DNA from: Thiohalobacter sp.
Lineage (GTDB): Bacteria > Pseudomonadota > Gammaproteobacteria > DSM-19610
DNA: 37,700 nt
Reading direction: 5' to 3'
Assembly (NCBI GenBank): GCA_026984515.1
Contig: JALSRZ010000157.1
Coordinates: 1 to 37,700 of the forward strand
The translations under genes and the position numbers were made by a program. Positions 8,213 through 18,165 of this stretch are shown here, in pieces. The notes beneath the pieces were generated by a model, which worked only from the letters and a program-made list of their open reading frames with translations, searched no databases and had not been told where the DNA came from. The stretch's first letter is position 1. Every line of letters starts with the position of its first letter.

Positions 8213-9007
8213 ATGAAAAAAATCAGCCTGGAAGGGTTCAACAACCTGACCAAGACGCTGAGCTTCAATATCTATGACATCTGTTACGCCAATACGCCTG
8301 CGCACAAGCGTGAGTACATCGAGTACATCAACGGAGCCTACAATGCCGAGCGCCTTACCCAGATCCTGACCGACGTCTGCAACATTATCGATGCCACCAT
8401 CCTCAATATCGCCCGCCAGGACTATGAACCGCTGGGCGCCAGCGTCACCATGCTGATTGCCGAGGAAGAGGTCGGTCCGTCCGGGATGCCCAACACAGCC
8501 AGTCCCGGCCCCTTGCCGGAAACCGTGGTGGGACACCTGGACAAAAGCCACGTGACGGTGCATACCTATCCCGAGAGTCACCCCGATAACGGCATCAGTA
8601 CCTTTCGTGCCGATATCGATGTGTCGACCTGTGGACGGGTATCCCCCCTGAAGGCACTGAATTACCTCATCCACAGTTTCGAGTCCGATATCGTAATCAT
8701 GGATTACCGGGTGCGGGGCTTTACACGCGATGTGCGCGGCAGAAAGCATTTTATCGACCACAAGATCAATTCCATCCAGAATTTCCTGTCGCGCGATACG
8801 CGCGAGCGCTACCAGATGGTGGACGTCAACGTGTACCAGGAGAATATCTTCCACACCAAGATGCGGCTCAAGGACCTGGCACTGGACGACTACATGTTCG
8901 GCGGCGGGGAAAAGGCGCTGAAGGATGCCGAAAAGCGGAAAATCAGCCGCCAGGTCGAACACGAAATCATGGAAATATTTTCCGGTCGAAACTTGCCGAA
9001 ACGGTGA
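8213..9007 (+). CDS. speD: S-adenosylmethionine decarboxylase proenzyme
   Basis: It makes decarboxylated AdoMet, the aminopropyl donor for spermidine. The 264-residue length equals that of the E. coli-type enzyme. Self-cleavage is expected between Lys111 and Ser112 in [13 protein letters not shown], giving the pyruvoyl cofactor on the alpha chain. [15 protein letters not shown] near the N-terminus is highly typical. ATG at 8213 gives the usual length and N-terminus but has a weak ribosome-binding site; the in-frame GTG at 8195 has GGGGGG at good spacing and would add 6 residues. No speE lies nearby. The following coq7 starts 20 nt after the stop. Confidence 0.96.
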   Translation: MKKISLEGFNNLTKTLSFNIYDICYANTPAHKREYIEYINGAYNAERLTQILTDVCNIIDATILNIARQDYEPLGASVTMLIAEEEVGPSGMPNTASPGPLPETVVGHLDKSHVTVHTYPESHPDNGISTFRADIDVSTCGRVSPLKALNYLIHSFESDIVIMDYRVRGFTRDVRGRKHFIDHKINSIQNFLSRDTRERYQMVDVNVYQENIFHTKMRLKDLALDDYMFGGGEKALKDAEKRKISRQVEHEIMEIFSGRNLPKR

Positions 9008-9027
9008 TTTGGGGGGAAACTCGGCCT

Positions 9028-9675
9028 ATGGAAATACGTCAGTACAGTCCACTGGACCGCCTGGTCATGAATGTCGACCAGGCCCTGCGCACCCTGGTGG
9101 GCAAACCGCTGGTGACCGAACGCCCCAACCCGGCCCGCGACTGTGTCGAGGAGACGGATCTCAGCGCGGCCGAAAAAGACCGGTCGGTCCGGTTGATGCG
9201 GGTAAACCACAGTGGCGAGGTCGCCGCGCAGGCGCTGTACCAGGGGCAGGCGTTGACGGCGCGGCTGGACGGTGTTCGCGAGCGCATGGAACGTGCGGCC
9301 GACGAGGAAAACGATCACCTTGAATGGTGTGAGCAACGAGTCAGGGAACTCGGCGGACGCCTCAGCCTGCTCAACCCGGTCTGGTACCTGGGCTCGTTTG
9401 CCATCGGTGCCGGTGCCGGTCTGGTCGGTGACCGGTGGAGTCTCGGTTTTGTGGTCGAAACCGAAAAACAGGTGGTCGATCACCTCGACAAGCACCTGGA
9501 ACAGATTTCGGAAAAAGACGTGAAGAGCCGCGCTATCCTGGAGCAGATGAAGCAGGATGAGGCGCGGCACGGTGCGGCCGCCAGGCTGGCCGGTGGCGCC
9601 GACCTGCCGCCGCCGGTACGGAAACTGATGCGGCTGACATCGAACATCATGACCGGCACGGCTGCCCTGGTCTAG
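9028..9675 (+). CDS. coq7: 5-demethoxyubiquinol hydroxylase (di-iron)
   Basis: It performs the last ring hydroxylation in ubiquinone synthesis. The 215-residue protein has the carboxylate-bridged di-iron ligands in two ExxH repeats: Glu64 in NHSGEVAAQ, Glu94 and His97 in EENDH, Glu144 or Glu146 in VVETEKQVVDHL, and Glu178 and His181 in DEARH. The hydrophobic stretch around 118-134 fits membrane association. ATG at 9028 has GGGGGGAAA upstream; the frame also opens at a GTG overlapping the speD stop, which is less likely. The speD-coq7 pairing is the same as in pseudomonads. Confidence 0.96.
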   Translation: MEIRQYSPLDRLVMNVDQALRTLVGKPLVTERPNPARDCVEETDLSAAEKDRSVRLMRVNHSGEVAAQALYQGQALTARLDGVRERMERAADEENDHLEWCEQRVRELGGRLSLLNPVWYLGSFAIGAGAGLVGDRWSLGFVVETEKQVVDHLDKHLEQISEKDVKSRAILEQMKQDEARHGAAARLAGGADLPPPVRKLMRLTSNIMTGTAALV

Positions 9676-9680
9676 CACGG

Positions 9681-10214
9681 ATGTCGGTGCGCAGTTTCGA
9701 GGGTATTCAGCCCGATCTGCACCCGACGGCGTACGTGGACGAACTGGCGCTGGTTTCCGGTGCCGTGAAAATCGGTGCGGACAGTTCCGTCTGGCCGATG
9801 AGCGTGGTGCGTGGTGACGTGAACCATATCGAAATCGGGGCGCGCACCAATATCCAGGACGGTTGCGTGCTGCACGTTACGCACGACAGCGAGTTTGCCG
9901 AAGGTGGCATGCCGTTGCGTATCGGTAGTGAAGTGACCGTGGGACACAGGGCTGTGCTGCATGCCTGCACTATCGAGGACGCCTGCCTGATTGGCATGGG
10001 TGCGATCGTCCTGGACGGCGCGCTGGTGCACAGCGGCGCCATTGTCGGTGCCGGCGCGCTGGTAGCGCCTGGCAAGGACCTGGAAGGCGGGTACCTGTAC
10101 GTTGGGTCACCGGCCAGGCAGGTGCGCGAGCTGACGGTGAAAGAAAAGCAGTTCCTGGCCTATTCGGCCGAACACTATGTGAACCTGAAGAACCGGCACC
10201 TGCAATCCGGCTGA
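9681..10214 (+). CDS. Gamma-carbonic-anhydrase-like left-handed beta-helix protein (YrdA type)
   Basis: The 177-residue protein shows hexapeptide repeats of a left-handed beta-helix (for example VKIGADSSVWPMSVVRGDV). Three histidines have the spacing of the gamma-class metal site: His68 in HVTHDS, and His89 and His94 in VGHRAVLHAC. A C-terminal helix (KEKQFLAYSAEHYVNL) is typical. YrdA-type proteins bind metal, but carbonic anhydrase activity is not always shown, so the function is uncertain. It begins 5 nt after coq7 and is probably translated with it. It converges on rho. Confidence 0.9.
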   Translation: MSVRSFEGIQPDLHPTAYVDELALVSGAVKIGADSSVWPMSVVRGDVNHIEIGARTNIQDGCVLHVTHDSEFAEGGMPLRIGSEVTVGHRAVLHACTIEDACLIGMGAIVLDGALVHSGAIVGAGALVAPGKDLEGGYLYVGSPARQVRELTVKEKQFLAYSAEHYVNLKNRHLQSG

Positions 10215-10252
10215 TGGTTTTCGCGGTCACGGGACCGCTCCTGCGGACGGGG

Positions 10253-11506
10253 TCAGCGCTTCATTGAGTCGAAGAACTCGTCGTTGGTTTTGACGGCCTT
10301 GAGTCGGTCGAGCAGGAATTCCATCGCCGCCAGGTCTTCCATCGGGTGCAGCAGCTTGCGCAGCACCCAGATTTTCTGCAGTTCATCCGGCTTGGTAAGC
10401 AGTTCCTCGCGCCGTGTGCCGGAGCGGTTGATGCTGATGGCCGGGTACACGCGCTTTTCGGCAACCTTGCGGTCCAGGTGGATCTCCATGTTACCGGTAC
10501 CCTTGAATTCTTCGTAGATCACGTCATCCATGCGCGAACCGGTTTCCACCAGTGCGGTGGCGATGATGGTGAGCGAACCACCTTCCTCGATATTGCGCGC
10601 GGCACCGAAAAACCGTTTGGGACGATGCAGTGCGTTGGCATCGACACCACCGGTGAGTACCTTGCCCGAAGACGGTATCACGGTGTTGTAGGCGCGCGCC
10701 AGGCGGGTGATGGAATCCAGCAGGATCACGACGTCGTGCTTGTGCTCCACCAGGCGTTTGGCTTTTTCGATCACCATTTCCGCCACCTGCACGTGGCGGC
10801 TGGCGGGTTCGTCGAAGGTCGAGGAGACTACTTCGCCCCGTACCGAGCGGGCCATCTCGGTCACTTCTTCAGGACGTTCGTCGATGAGCAGGACGATCAG
10901 ATAGCATTCCGGGTGGTTGGCGGTGATCGACTGCGCAACATTCTGCAGCAGCATGGTCTTGCCGGCCTTGGGTGGTGACACGATCAGGCCGCGTTGCCCC
11001 TTGCCTATGGGGGAGGCCAGATCGATCACGCGTGCGGTGATGTCTTCGGTACTGCCGTTGCCCAGTTCCAGTTTGAGCCGCTCGTCCGGGTGCAGCGGTG
11101 TCAGGTTTTCAAACAGCACCTTGCCCTTGGCGTTTTCCGGTTTGTCGAAATTGATTTCACTGACTTTCAGCAGGGCGAAATAGCGCTCGCCCTCCTTGGG
11201 CGGCCGTATTTTCCCGGATACCGTGTCGCCGGTGCGCAGGCCGAAGCGTCGAATCTGGCTGGGCGAGACATAGATGTCGTCGGGTCCGGCCAGGTAGGAG
11301 CTGTCAGCGGAGCGCAGGAAGCCGAAACCATCCTGCAGTATTTCCAGTACGCCATCCCCGAAAATATCCTCGCCGCTTTTGGCGTGGGATTTGAGGATGG
11401 AGAAAATCACATCCTGTTTGCGTGCGCGGGTGCCTTCGATGCCCATGCCTTGCGCAATGGTGATCAGTTCGGTGGCAGGTTTTTGTTTCAGTTCAGTCAG
11501 GTTCAT
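10253..11506 (-). CDS. rho: Transcription termination factor Rho
   Basis: A hexameric RNA-dependent ATPase that ends transcription at C-rich, untranslated RNA. The 417-residue protein has the N-terminal helix bundle, the primary RNA-binding cold-shock domain with RNP1-like DGFGFLR (59-65), the Walker A SPPKAGKT (177-184), the Walker B region [16 protein letters not shown], and the Q- and R-loop regions ([15 protein letters not shown]). The start [10 protein letters not shown] matches the family. No Shine-Dalgarno is visible before the ATG; the upstream 30 nt contain only one G. A leader of about 160 nt separates it from trxA. The C-terminus [10 protein letters not shown] is typical. Confidence 0.98.
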   Translation of the reverse strand: MNLTELKQKPATELITIAQGMGIEGTRARKQDVIFSILKSHAKSGEDIFGDGVLEILQDGFGFLRSADSSYLAGPDDIYVSPSQIRRFGLRTGDTVSGKIRPPKEGERYFALLKVSEINFDKPENAKGKVLFENLTPLHPDERLKLELGNGSTEDITARVIDLASPIGKGQRGLIVSPPKAGKTMLLQNVAQSITANHPECYLIVLLIDERPEEVTEMARSVRGEVVSSTFDEPASRHVQVAEMVIEKAKRLVEHKHDVVILLDSITRLARAYNTVIPSSGKVLTGGVDANALHRPKRFFGAARNIEEGGSLTIIATALVETGSRMDDVIYEEFKGTGNMEIHLDRKVAEKRVYPAISINRSGTRREELLTKPDELQKIWVLRKLLHPMEDLAAMEFLLDRLKAVKTNDEFFDSMKR

Positions 11507-11666
11507 AGTAGTTTTTGGTCTTTGATGTTGTATTGGCTTGCCACTGGAATGGTCGGCAGTGGTGCTTGCGGATGCGCTGCTGTTGCAACAGCGCGTACCT
11601 GGTCAATATGTCGGTTTTACGTCCTGGTTCCTCTGCAGGTGAATCCGGTAATGCAGGCGGCGGCAA
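11507..11666 (-). promoter_or_regulatory. rho leader with two hairpins and a G-poor, C/A-rich stretch
   Basis: In the transcript direction (minus strand), the leader first shows GCTGTTGCAACAGC, a perfect 14-base palindrome (11579-11592) inside a GCGCTG/CAGCGC stem. Next is a CCACTG/CAGTGG stem with a 10-nt loop (11541-11562). The last 30 nt before the rho ATG (11536-11507) have 9 C, 16 A, 4 T and 1 G. Such unstructured, C-over-G RNA resembles a Rho-loading site. Autogenous Rho attenuation in the rho leader is known in E. coli; its use here is inferred. Confidence 0.4.
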
Positions 11667-11993
11667 TCACAGGTTGGTGTCGATAAATGCTGTCAGCTGG
11701 GACTTGGATAATGCGCCAACCTTGGTGGCTTCAACATTGCCGTTCTTGAACAGCATCAGCGTGGGAATGCCACGAATACCGTACTTCGGCGGCGTCTGCG
11801 GGTTCTCGTCGATGTTCAGCTTGGCCACCTTGATCCTGCCCTGGTACTCGCTGGCAATCTCGGTCAGGATGGGGGCGATCATTTTGCACGGGCCGCACCA
11901 TTCGGCCCAGTAATCCACCAGTACCGGTTCGGCGGATTCGATGACTTCATTTTGAAAGGATTCGTCGGTTAGAAAAACGATACTATCGCTCAC
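11667..11993 (-). CDS. trxA: Thioredoxin 1
   Basis: A general cytoplasmic protein disulfide reductant. The 108-residue protein has the active site WCGPC (32-36) and the cis-proline in [11 protein letters not shown] (Pro77). The open frame runs further upstream to 12230, but the thioredoxin domain starts at [12 protein letters not shown]. The GTG at 11993 has AGGAG 8 nt before it and gives the usual length, so I chose it. rho follows on the same strand, and rhlB diverges, an arrangement like that of E. coli. The 230-nt divergent region probably holds its promoter. Confidence 0.96.
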   Translation of the reverse strand: MSDSIVFLTDESFQNEVIESAEPVLVDYWAEWCGPCKMIAPILTEIASEYQGRIKVAKLNIDENPQTPPKYGIRGIPTLMLFKNGNVEATKVGALSKSQLTAFIDTNL

Positions 11994-12223
11994 GCTATGG
12001 GCTCCTGGCCATCTACTGTAAATTTGTGTTGAATCGAAATGGGAGTGTTGAAATTGAAACGCGGGCCTTCTCGGACTGCGCTGCCTGTACGCCCGCACCT
12101 GTAGTCGAAATTGACAAAACCGGCGTGCCTGCAATGCAGCGACGCCAATTTCAGCCCAAATGACAGAAGATTGCAAGCCTAAAGCGGAGAATATGTTGAT
12201 TAAATTCGTTATGCTTCGCACCC
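11994..12223. promoter_or_regulatory. Divergent trxA/rhlB promoter region
   Basis: This 230-base non-coding region separates the trxA and rhlB starts and must contain both promoters. On the plus strand TTGCAA (12171-12176) and TATGTT (12192-12197) are 15 nt apart, a weak candidate for rhlB. The trxA side is AT-rich near 12010-12060, but I could not settle a -35/-10 pair. The rhlB start has no clear Shine-Dalgarno. Confidence 0.3.
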
Positions 12224-13507
12224 ATGACACAGGAACACTTGAGTAATTGCAGCTTCAGCAGTTTTGATTTGCCGGAAAGTCTGATGCAAGGCATTGAGGA
12301 GTCAGGCTTTATTGCCTGCACCCCGATCCAGGAGAAAACCTTGCCGCTTACCCTCGCGGGCAAGGACGTCGCCGGTCAGGCACAAACGGGTACCGGTAAA
12401 ACCGCCGCATTCCTGATTGCGACCTTTAATCACCTGCTGCGTAACCCCGTCGAGGAACCGCGTAAACCGAACCAGGTCAGGGCGCTGATACTGGCCCCCA
12501 CGCGCGAACTGGCCATTCAGATCCACAAGGACGCGCTGACACTGGGGCGCCATACCGGGCTTGTCCTGGGACTGGCCTATGGCGGGACCGATTACGACCT
12601 GCAACGCAAGCGGCTGAGTGATGGCGTGGATGTGCTGATTGGTACACCCGGGCGCATTATCGATTATTTCAAGCAACATGTATTCGACCTGCGCAAGGCA
12701 CAGGTCGTGGTGCTGGATGAAGCGGACCGGATGTTTGACCTGGGCTTTATCAAGGATGTGCGCTTTCTGCTGCGGCGTTGCCCGCCGCCGGAACAGCGGC
12801 TGGGCCTGTTGTTTTCGGCAACCCTGTCGTTCCGGGTCAGCGAACTGGCCTACGAGCACATGAACCACCCGGAATCGGTGGAGGTCGAATCGGAACAGGT
12901 AACGGCACAGCACGTCCGCCAGGTGCTGTATCACACCGCCAACGAAGACAAGATTCCCCTGTTGCTGGGGCTGATGGGGCGCATGGATGCCCACCGCAGC
13001 ATCGTTTTCGTCAATACCAAGCGGGACGGGGAAAAGGTATGGAGTTACCTGGAGGGGAACGGGTTCCGCTCCGCCATCCTGTCCGGGGATGTGCCGCAGA
13101 AAAAGCGCCAGTCGCTGCTGGCAAAATTCCAGGCGGGTGAGCTGGATATCCTGGTGGCTACCGATGTCGCCGCACGCGGCCTGCACATTCCCGACGTCAG
13201 TCATGTATTCAACTATGACCTGCCGCAGGATGCCGAGGACTATGTGCACCGTATCGGCCGCACGGCGCGGCTGGGTTCGGACGGTGACGCCATCAGTTTC
13301 GCCTGTGAGCGCTTTGTGTATTCGCTGCCTGAAATCGAGGAATATATTGGTGAATCCATCCCGGTGGCGCCGATCGAGGAAGACCTGATGGTAAAGCCGG
13401 CCCCGCCGGTGGCCCGGCCGAAAAGAAAGTTCGCGGCCAGGAAACGCGGCGGGGGGCGTGGTGGCGCCCCGGGAAAGGGTTCCCGGAGGCGGAGATCCGG
13501 CACCTGA
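12224..13507 (+). CDS. rhlB: ATP-dependent RNA helicase RhlB (DEAD-box)
   Basis: A DEAD-box helicase that in enterobacteria feeds structured RNA to the RNase E degradosome. The 427-residue protein has the Q motif region ([10 protein letters not shown] to CTPIQ), Walker A AQTGTGKT (53-60), [22 protein letters not shown] (165-168), SAT (198-200), [12 protein letters not shown] and HRIGRTAR. The C-terminus is a basic Arg/Gly/Lys-rich tail (about 394-427), as in RhlB. Position opposite trxA-rho, as in E. coli, supports RhlB rather than another DEAD-box helicase. No rne gene is in this window, so degradosome membership is inferred from the family. Confidence 0.93.
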   Translation: MTQEHLSNCSFSSFDLPESLMQGIEESGFIACTPIQEKTLPLTLAGKDVAGQAQTGTGKTAAFLIATFNHLLRNPVEEPRKPNQVRALILAPTRELAIQIHKDALTLGRHTGLVLGLAYGGTDYDLQRKRLSDGVDVLIGTPGRIIDYFKQHVFDLRKAQVVVLDEADRMFDLGFIKDVRFLLRRCPPPEQRLGLLFSATLSFRVSELAYEHMNHPESVEVESEQVTAQHVRQVLYHTANEDKIPLLLGLMGRMDAHRSIVFVNTKRDGEKVWSYLEGNGFRSAILSGDVPQKKRQSLLAKFQAGELDILVATDVAARGLHIPDVSHVFNYDLPQDAEDYVHRIGRTARLGSDGDAISFACERFVYSLPEIEEYIGESIPVAPIEEDLMVKPAPPVARPKRKFAARKRGGGRGGAPGKGSRRRRSGT

Positions 13508-13681
13508 TGTGCTGCGGACGGGTGTACGGGGGTTTATAGTGCTGAACCCGTGGGGGATACCGCTGTCAAATTGGGCTACAATAAGAAAACTTGATAAAAT
13601 AACGGATTAGTGTCAGGCATTTAAGTTATTTACCAGCCGGCCGCGGTTACTTATTCAGCGATATAGCGAATTTTTCATTCC
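13508..13681 (+). promoter_or_regulatory. Probable gspC promoter region
   Basis: This 174-base stretch before gspC is more AT-rich than its surroundings. TACAAT at 13577-13582 is a good -10 match, but I see no matching -35. A TTGATA at 13591-13596 lacks a partner at the right spacing. There is no Shine-Dalgarno before the gspC ATG. An imperfect inverted repeat (ACGGG near 13526 and CCCGT near 13547) follows rhlB without a T-run, so it is not a clear terminator. Confidence 0.3.
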
Positions 13682-14596
13682 ATGGTCAGCCTTGCCTTGC
13701 CACAATCTGCGCTTTTGAACCGGCTTCGCCCGCTACCGACAGGCCGGCTGGTGCAGGTGGTCAATGGTGTCCTGATTGTCTGGCTGGCCTGGTTGCTGGC
13801 GGGGCTGAGCTGGGTGTTGCTGCCCGGCGACAACAGTGACGTAGCACAGCAGCAACCGGTTGCCGCCGTTCCGGCGCCGGTCGTGCAGCGCGCGCCCCGC
13901 ATCGATGAGCGGCAGATTGCCAGCTGGCACCTGTTCGGTGAGGCCGGGAAAGACAAGCCGGTGAAGCCATCGGCGGTGAATGCACCGGAAACGCGTCTGA
14001 AACTGACGCTGCGGGGTGTGTTTGCAGAAAGCGGGGACAGCAGCGCGAGCAGCGCCAGGGCGATTATCGGCGACCCCAGAGGCAAGGAAAACAGCTATGC
14101 GCCGGGGGATCCCCTGCCGGGTGGTGCGAAGCTTGCAGAGATTTATCCGGACCGGATAATTCTCGAGCGCAACGGTCGTTTTGAGACACTGCGCCTGCCC
14201 AAGAAAATCATGAAACTGGGCTCCGGCGGGGCGGTTTCCCGTGGTTCTGTACGCAATACGTCTTCAGGTAGTGCCGCTGCGTTCAGCCGCTATCGAAGCG
14301 AGATTAAACGGAACCCGGCCTCGATGATGAATTACGTGCGGGCGACCCCGGAACGCAAGGGCGGGAAATTTATCGGTTTCCGCCTGCAGCCGGGCAAGGA
14401 CCCCGCTGCCATGAAGGAACTCGGACTGAAATCCGGGGATGTAGTAACGAGTATCAACGGCGTACGGATCGACTCTCCTGCCAAGGGTATCAAGGCCATG
14501 CAGGCACTGGGTGAGGGCGACAGCGTTGATATCACACTGTTGAGAGGCGGTCGGGAAACGTCAATGAGTCTGACGTTACCGTTGTCCGGCCGGTAG
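13682..14596 (+). CDS. gspC: Type II secretion system inner-membrane protein GspC
   Basis: GspC links the inner-membrane platform to the secretin. The 304-residue protein has one membrane segment (about 26-47, VVNGVLIVWLAWLLAGLSWV), a Pro/Ala/Val linker, the homology region starting at SWHLFGEAG and running through LRGVFAE to about 190, and a C-terminal PDZ domain (about 225-300) with KSGDVVTSINGVRIDSPAKG. The ATG at 13682 has no clear Shine-Dalgarno. It opens a gspC-D-E-F run; gspD starts 17 nt after its stop. The HR domain in known systems binds the N0 domain of GspD. Confidence 0.92.
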   Translation: MVSLALPQSALLNRLRPLPTGRLVQVVNGVLIVWLAWLLAGLSWVLLPGDNSDVAQQQPVAAVPAPVVQRAPRIDERQIASWHLFGEAGKDKPVKPSAVNAPETRLKLTLRGVFAESGDSSASSARAIIGDPRGKENSYAPGDPLPGGAKLAEIYPDRIILERNGRFETLRLPKKIMKLGSGGAVSRGSVRNTSSGSAAAFSRYRSEIKRNPASMMNYVRATPERKGGKFIGFRLQPGKDPAAMKELGLKSGDVVTSINGVRIDSPAKGIKAMQALGEGDSVDITLLRGGRETSMSLTLPLSGR

Positions 14597-14613
14597 CGCA
14601 GGAGTAGATTGAA

Positions 14614-16632
14614 GTGGGATCCCGGAGTAGTACACAAAAGCACTGGCTGCAAGGCCTCTGGGTGCTCTGCCTGGTCTGGGCAGGTCCGCTGTTTGCGCAA
14701 ACCATCACCCTGAATCTGAAAGACGCGGATATCAATGCCCTGATCGGTACCGTTGCCGAGGTGACGGGGAAAAACTTTATCGTGGATCCGCGCGTCAAGG
14801 GCAAGGTGACGGTAATTTCCTCGCGCGCCATGGACAGTGACGAGGTGTATCAGGTATTCCTGTCCATCCTGAAAGTGCATGGTTTTGCCGCGGTGCCCAG
14901 CGGTCCGGTGATCAAGATTCTGCCGGATGTCAGCGCCAAGCAGGACTCCATCCCCAGTGTGAGTGATCAAAACCCGGGGCACGGTGACGAAATGGTGACG
15001 CGCGTCGTGCAGGTCGACAATGTGGCGGCAGCCCAGCTGGTGCCGATCCTGCGGCCACTGGTGCCGCAGCAGGGTCATCTTGCCGCCTACCCGGCTACCA
15101 ACGTGCTGATCATGTCGGACCGCGCTGAAAATGTCTCGCGGCTGGTCAGCATTATCCGCCGTATCGACAAGGTCAGTGACAGCGAGATCGAGGTCATTCG
15201 TCTGGAGTACGCGTCGGCCGCGGAGGTGGTGCGTATCCTGAATGCTATCAGCCGCGCACAACCGGCCCAGGCCAAGGGCGGCATTGCCCAGTCGCAGGCG
15301 CTGGTGGCCGATGAGCGTACCAACAGTGTGCTGCTCGGCGGGGACCGCTCCAACCGGTTGCGGTTGCGCGCCATTATTTCGCACCTGGACACACCGCTGG
15401 AACGCGGTGGGAACACCAAGGTGATCTACCTTAAATACGCCAAGGCGGCCGATCTGGTAGATGTGATCAAAGGCGTCGGCAAAACCCAGGGTGAGGAGGC
15501 CAAAAAAGGCGCAGCAGCGGCTGCCAACAAGAATATCGACAAGCAACTGGATATCCAGGCGGACGAGTCGACCAATGCCCTGGTCATCACGGCACCGCCG
15601 GCGCTGATGCGCTCGCTGGAAGCGGTGATTCGGCAACTCGATATTCGCCGTGCACAGGTGCTGGTGGATGCCATCATCGCGGAAATCGGTGAAAACCGTG
15701 CCCGCGAACTGGGTGTTAAATGGGCGGTGTTCGATCTGAACGGAAGCACGGCGCCCATCGGTGGAACCAATTTCACCAATACCGGTAACACGCTTACCGA
15801 GATTGCACAGGGCGTAATCGATAAACAGCTACCGGCGCTCACCCCGGGCCTGTCGTTCGGTGTCGGCAAAATCGGTGGCAATGGCGTGAACTTTGCCGCG
15901 GTGGTCAATGCGCTGGCGGGTGACTCGGATGTGAATATTCTGTCCACGCCGTCCCTGGTCACCCTGGATAACGAAGAGGCCGAGATCATCGTCGGCCAGA
16001 ATGTGCCCTTTGTTACCGGCTCCTTTACCAACACCGGTGCCGCAGCCGGATCGGTCAACCCGTTCCAGACGGTTCAGCGTGAAGACGTGGGTATTACGCT
16101 CAAGGTGAAGCCGCAAATCAACGAGGGGAACTCCATCATCATGGAAATTACCCAGGAGGTGTCCACCATTTCCAATGACGCGCAGGCGGTGGACCTGATT
16201 ACCAACAAGCGCAACATCAAGACCAACGTGCTGGTGGATGACAACCATATCGTGGTGCTGGGCGGGCTGATCGAGGACCGGGTGCGTGAGAGTGAACAGA
16301 AAGTGCCGCTGCTGGGTGACATTCCCTACCTGGGCGTCCTGTTCCGTTCCAAGAGCGTCAACCGGGACAAGGTGAACCTGATGGTTTTCCTGCACCCGAC
16401 CATACTGCGAGACAATGAAACGGCCGACCGGTATACCGGTGCCAAGTACAACTATATTCGTGCCATGCAACTCGAAAAAGACAATGAGGGGGTTCCCCTG
16501 ATGTCCGGCAAGGGTGCGCCGCTTATGCATTCCACGGACGATTTACTGGAATTGCCGCCCCCGTTCCACGGACCTTCTGGCGCGCCGCCCTCGGGAGAGC
16601 ATGCGGCCGAATCTGAAGCCGATGAGCCATAG
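14614..16632 (+). CDS. gspD: Type II secretion system secretin GspD
   Basis: It forms the outer-membrane channel of the type II secretion system. The 672-residue protein begins with a signal peptide (1-28, cut after LFA), then the N0 domain ([20 protein letters not shown]), N1-N3 domains, and the secretin core ending in [17 protein letters not shown] Lys/Ala-rich insert ([15 protein letters not shown]) lies in the N3 region. The start is GTG at 14614 with CAGGAG 9 nt upstream; no ATG fits. The tail after about 620 is short and acidic/Pro-rich, in the place of the S-domain that binds a pilotin in some systems. gspE overlaps its end by 11 nt. Confidence 0.95.
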   Translation: MGSRSSTQKHWLQGLWVLCLVWAGPLFAQTITLNLKDADINALIGTVAEVTGKNFIVDPRVKGKVTVISSRAMDSDEVYQVFLSILKVHGFAAVPSGPVIKILPDVSAKQDSIPSVSDQNPGHGDEMVTRVVQVDNVAAAQLVPILRPLVPQQGHLAAYPATNVLIMSDRAENVSRLVSIIRRIDKVSDSEIEVIRLEYASAAEVVRILNAISRAQPAQAKGGIAQSQALVADERTNSVLLGGDRSNRLRLRAIISHLDTPLERGGNTKVIYLKYAKAADLVDVIKGVGKTQGEEAKKGAAAAANKNIDKQLDIQADESTNALVITAPPALMRSLEAVIRQLDIRRAQVLVDAIIAEIGENRARELGVKWAVFDLNGSTAPIGGTNFTNTGNTLTEIAQGVIDKQLPALTPGLSFGVGKIGGNGVNFAAVVNALAGDSDVNILSTPSLVTLDNEEAEIIVGQNVPFVTGSFTNTGAAAGSVNPFQTVQREDVGITLKVKPQINEGNSIIMEITQEVSTISNDAQAVDLITNKRNIKTNVLVDDNHIVVLGGLIEDRVRESEQKVPLLGDIPYLGVLFRSKSVNRDKVNLMVFLHPTILRDNETADRYTGAKYNYIRAMQLEKDNEGVPLMSGKGAPLMHSTDDLLELPPPFHGPSGAPPSGEHAAESEADEP

Positions 16633-18151
16633 TGAAACCGACAGTATTGCCGAGACGCCCGAAGTCGAACCGGCCGGGCTGGCCGATCGGCGTCCACCGT
16701 TTATGTTTGCCAGGCGGCACCGCATGCTGGTGTCGGAATCGGCCGGAGGCCGGGCCGAAGTCGTGCTGACCCGCGATGCCGATCCACAGGCGCTGGTCGA
16801 GTTGCGCCGCTTCCTGGATCGACCGCTGCGGTTGCGCGAGGTGGACGAAGAAGAGTTTGACGCCCTGCTGGCGACCACCTATGAGCAGGGTTCCAATGAA
16901 GCCATGCAGATGATGGAAGGTCTCGGTGATGACATGGACCTGTTCCAGATTGCCCAGGCCCTGCCCGAGACCGAAGACCTGCTGGAAAGTGAAGACGACG
17001 CTCCCATCATCCGCCTCATCAATGCCCTGCTGACCGAGGCGGTCAAGGAAAACGCCTCGGATGTTCACATCGAACCGTTTGAAAACAGGCTGGTGGTGCG
17101 TTTTCGCGTCGACGGCGTACTGCGCGAGGTGTTACAGCCGCAACGCGTGCTGGCGCCGATACTGGTGTCGCGCATCAAGGTAATGGCCAAGCTCGATATC
17201 GCGGAAAAGCGCCTGCCGCAGGACGGGCGGATTTCCCTGCGCGTGGCCGGGCGTGCGGTCGATGTGCGCGTATCGACCCTGCCTTCCGGTCACGGTGAAC
17301 GCGTGGTATTGCGCCTGCTGGACAAGCAGGCGGGACGGCTGGACCTGGAACACCTGGGCATGGCGGCCGAGACCCGCGATCGTATCGATGAACTGATCCA
17401 GAAGCCGCACGGTATCGTGCTGGTCACCGGTCCTACCGGGTCGGGCAAGACCACGACCCTGTACGCGGCGCTGGAACGCCTCAACAACAAGCGCCGCAAC
17501 ATCATGACGGTGGAAGATCCCATCGAGTATTACCTGGATGGTATCGGCCAGACCCAGGTCAACACCAAAGTGGAGATGAGTTTTGCGCGCGGCCTGCGTG
17601 CAATCCTGCGCCAGGACCCGGACGTGGTCATGGTAGGTGAGATACGCGACCTGGAAACCGCGGAGATTGCCGTGCAGGCCAGTCTTACCGGTCACCTGGT
17701 GTTTTCAACCCTGCACACCAACAGCGCGGTGGGCGCCGTCACGCGCCTGCGGGATATGGGTGTGGAACCCTTCCTGCTGTCATCCAGCCTGATCGGTGTG
17801 CTGGCGCAGCGCCTGGTGCGTGTGCTGTGCGACAACTGCAAAAAACCCTACACGGCATCGACTGCCGACTGTGAAGTGCTGGGTGTTGACGCATCCAACC
17901 CGCCTACCCTGTATCACGCAGCCGGTTGTGCCGAGTGTAATCAGCTCGGTTACCGGGGGCGAACCGGTATCTATGAGCTGGTGGTCGTGAATGACGAAAT
18001 GCGAGCCAGGATACACGACGGCGACAGTGAGCACGCACTCGAAGCCTACGCGCGACAGCATTCTCCCGGTATGCGCCAGGATGGCTGGCGGCGTGTGCTG
18101 GCGGGTGAAACGACGGTCGAAGAAGTGTTGCGGGTCAGCCGGGAAGGCTGA
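16622..18151 (+). CDS. gspE: Type II secretion system ATPase GspE
   Basis: This is the cytoplasmic hexameric ATPase that powers pseudopilus assembly. From ATG 16622 it has 509 residues: an N1E-like N-terminal domain, then the N2E and ATPase domains. It has Walker A GPTGSGKT (270-277), the Asp box VEDPIEY, Walker [10 protein letters not shown] (336-344), the His box [10 protein letters not shown], and a four-cysteine zinc site (CDNC at 403-406 and CAEC at 436-439) that marks GspE. The frame opens upstream within gspD, but 16622 fits family N-termini best. gspF follows after 14 nt. Confidence 0.95.
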   Translation: MSHSETDSIAETPEVEPAGLADRRPPFMFARRHRMLVSESAGGRAEVVLTRDADPQALVELRRFLDRPLRLREVDEEEFDALLATTYEQGSNEAMQMMEGLGDDMDLFQIAQALPETEDLLESEDDAPIIRLINALLTEAVKENASDVHIEPFENRLVVRFRVDGVLREVLQPQRVLAPILVSRIKVMAKLDIAEKRLPQDGRISLRVAGRAVDVRVSTLPSGHGERVVLRLLDKQAGRLDLEHLGMAAETRDRIDELIQKPHGIVLVTGPTGSGKTTTLYAALERLNNKRRNIMTVEDPIEYYLDGIGQTQVNTKVEMSFARGLRAILRQDPDVVMVGEIRDLETAEIAVQASLTGHLVFSTLHTNSAVGAVTRLRDMGVEPFLLSSSLIGVLAQRLVRVLCDNCKKPYTASTADCEVLGVDASNPPTLYHAAGCAECNQLGYRGRTGIYELVVVNDEMRARIHDGDSEHALEAYARQHSPGMRQDGWRRVLAGETTVEEVLRVSREG

Positions 18152-18165
18152 CCGCACCGGTTATC

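Noticed and set aside
10223-10238. GCGGTC/GACCGC hairpin between the YrdA-like gene and rho as a bidirectional terminator
   Set aside because: The T-run lies upstream on the plus strand, so neither transcript would end in U residues after the hairpin.
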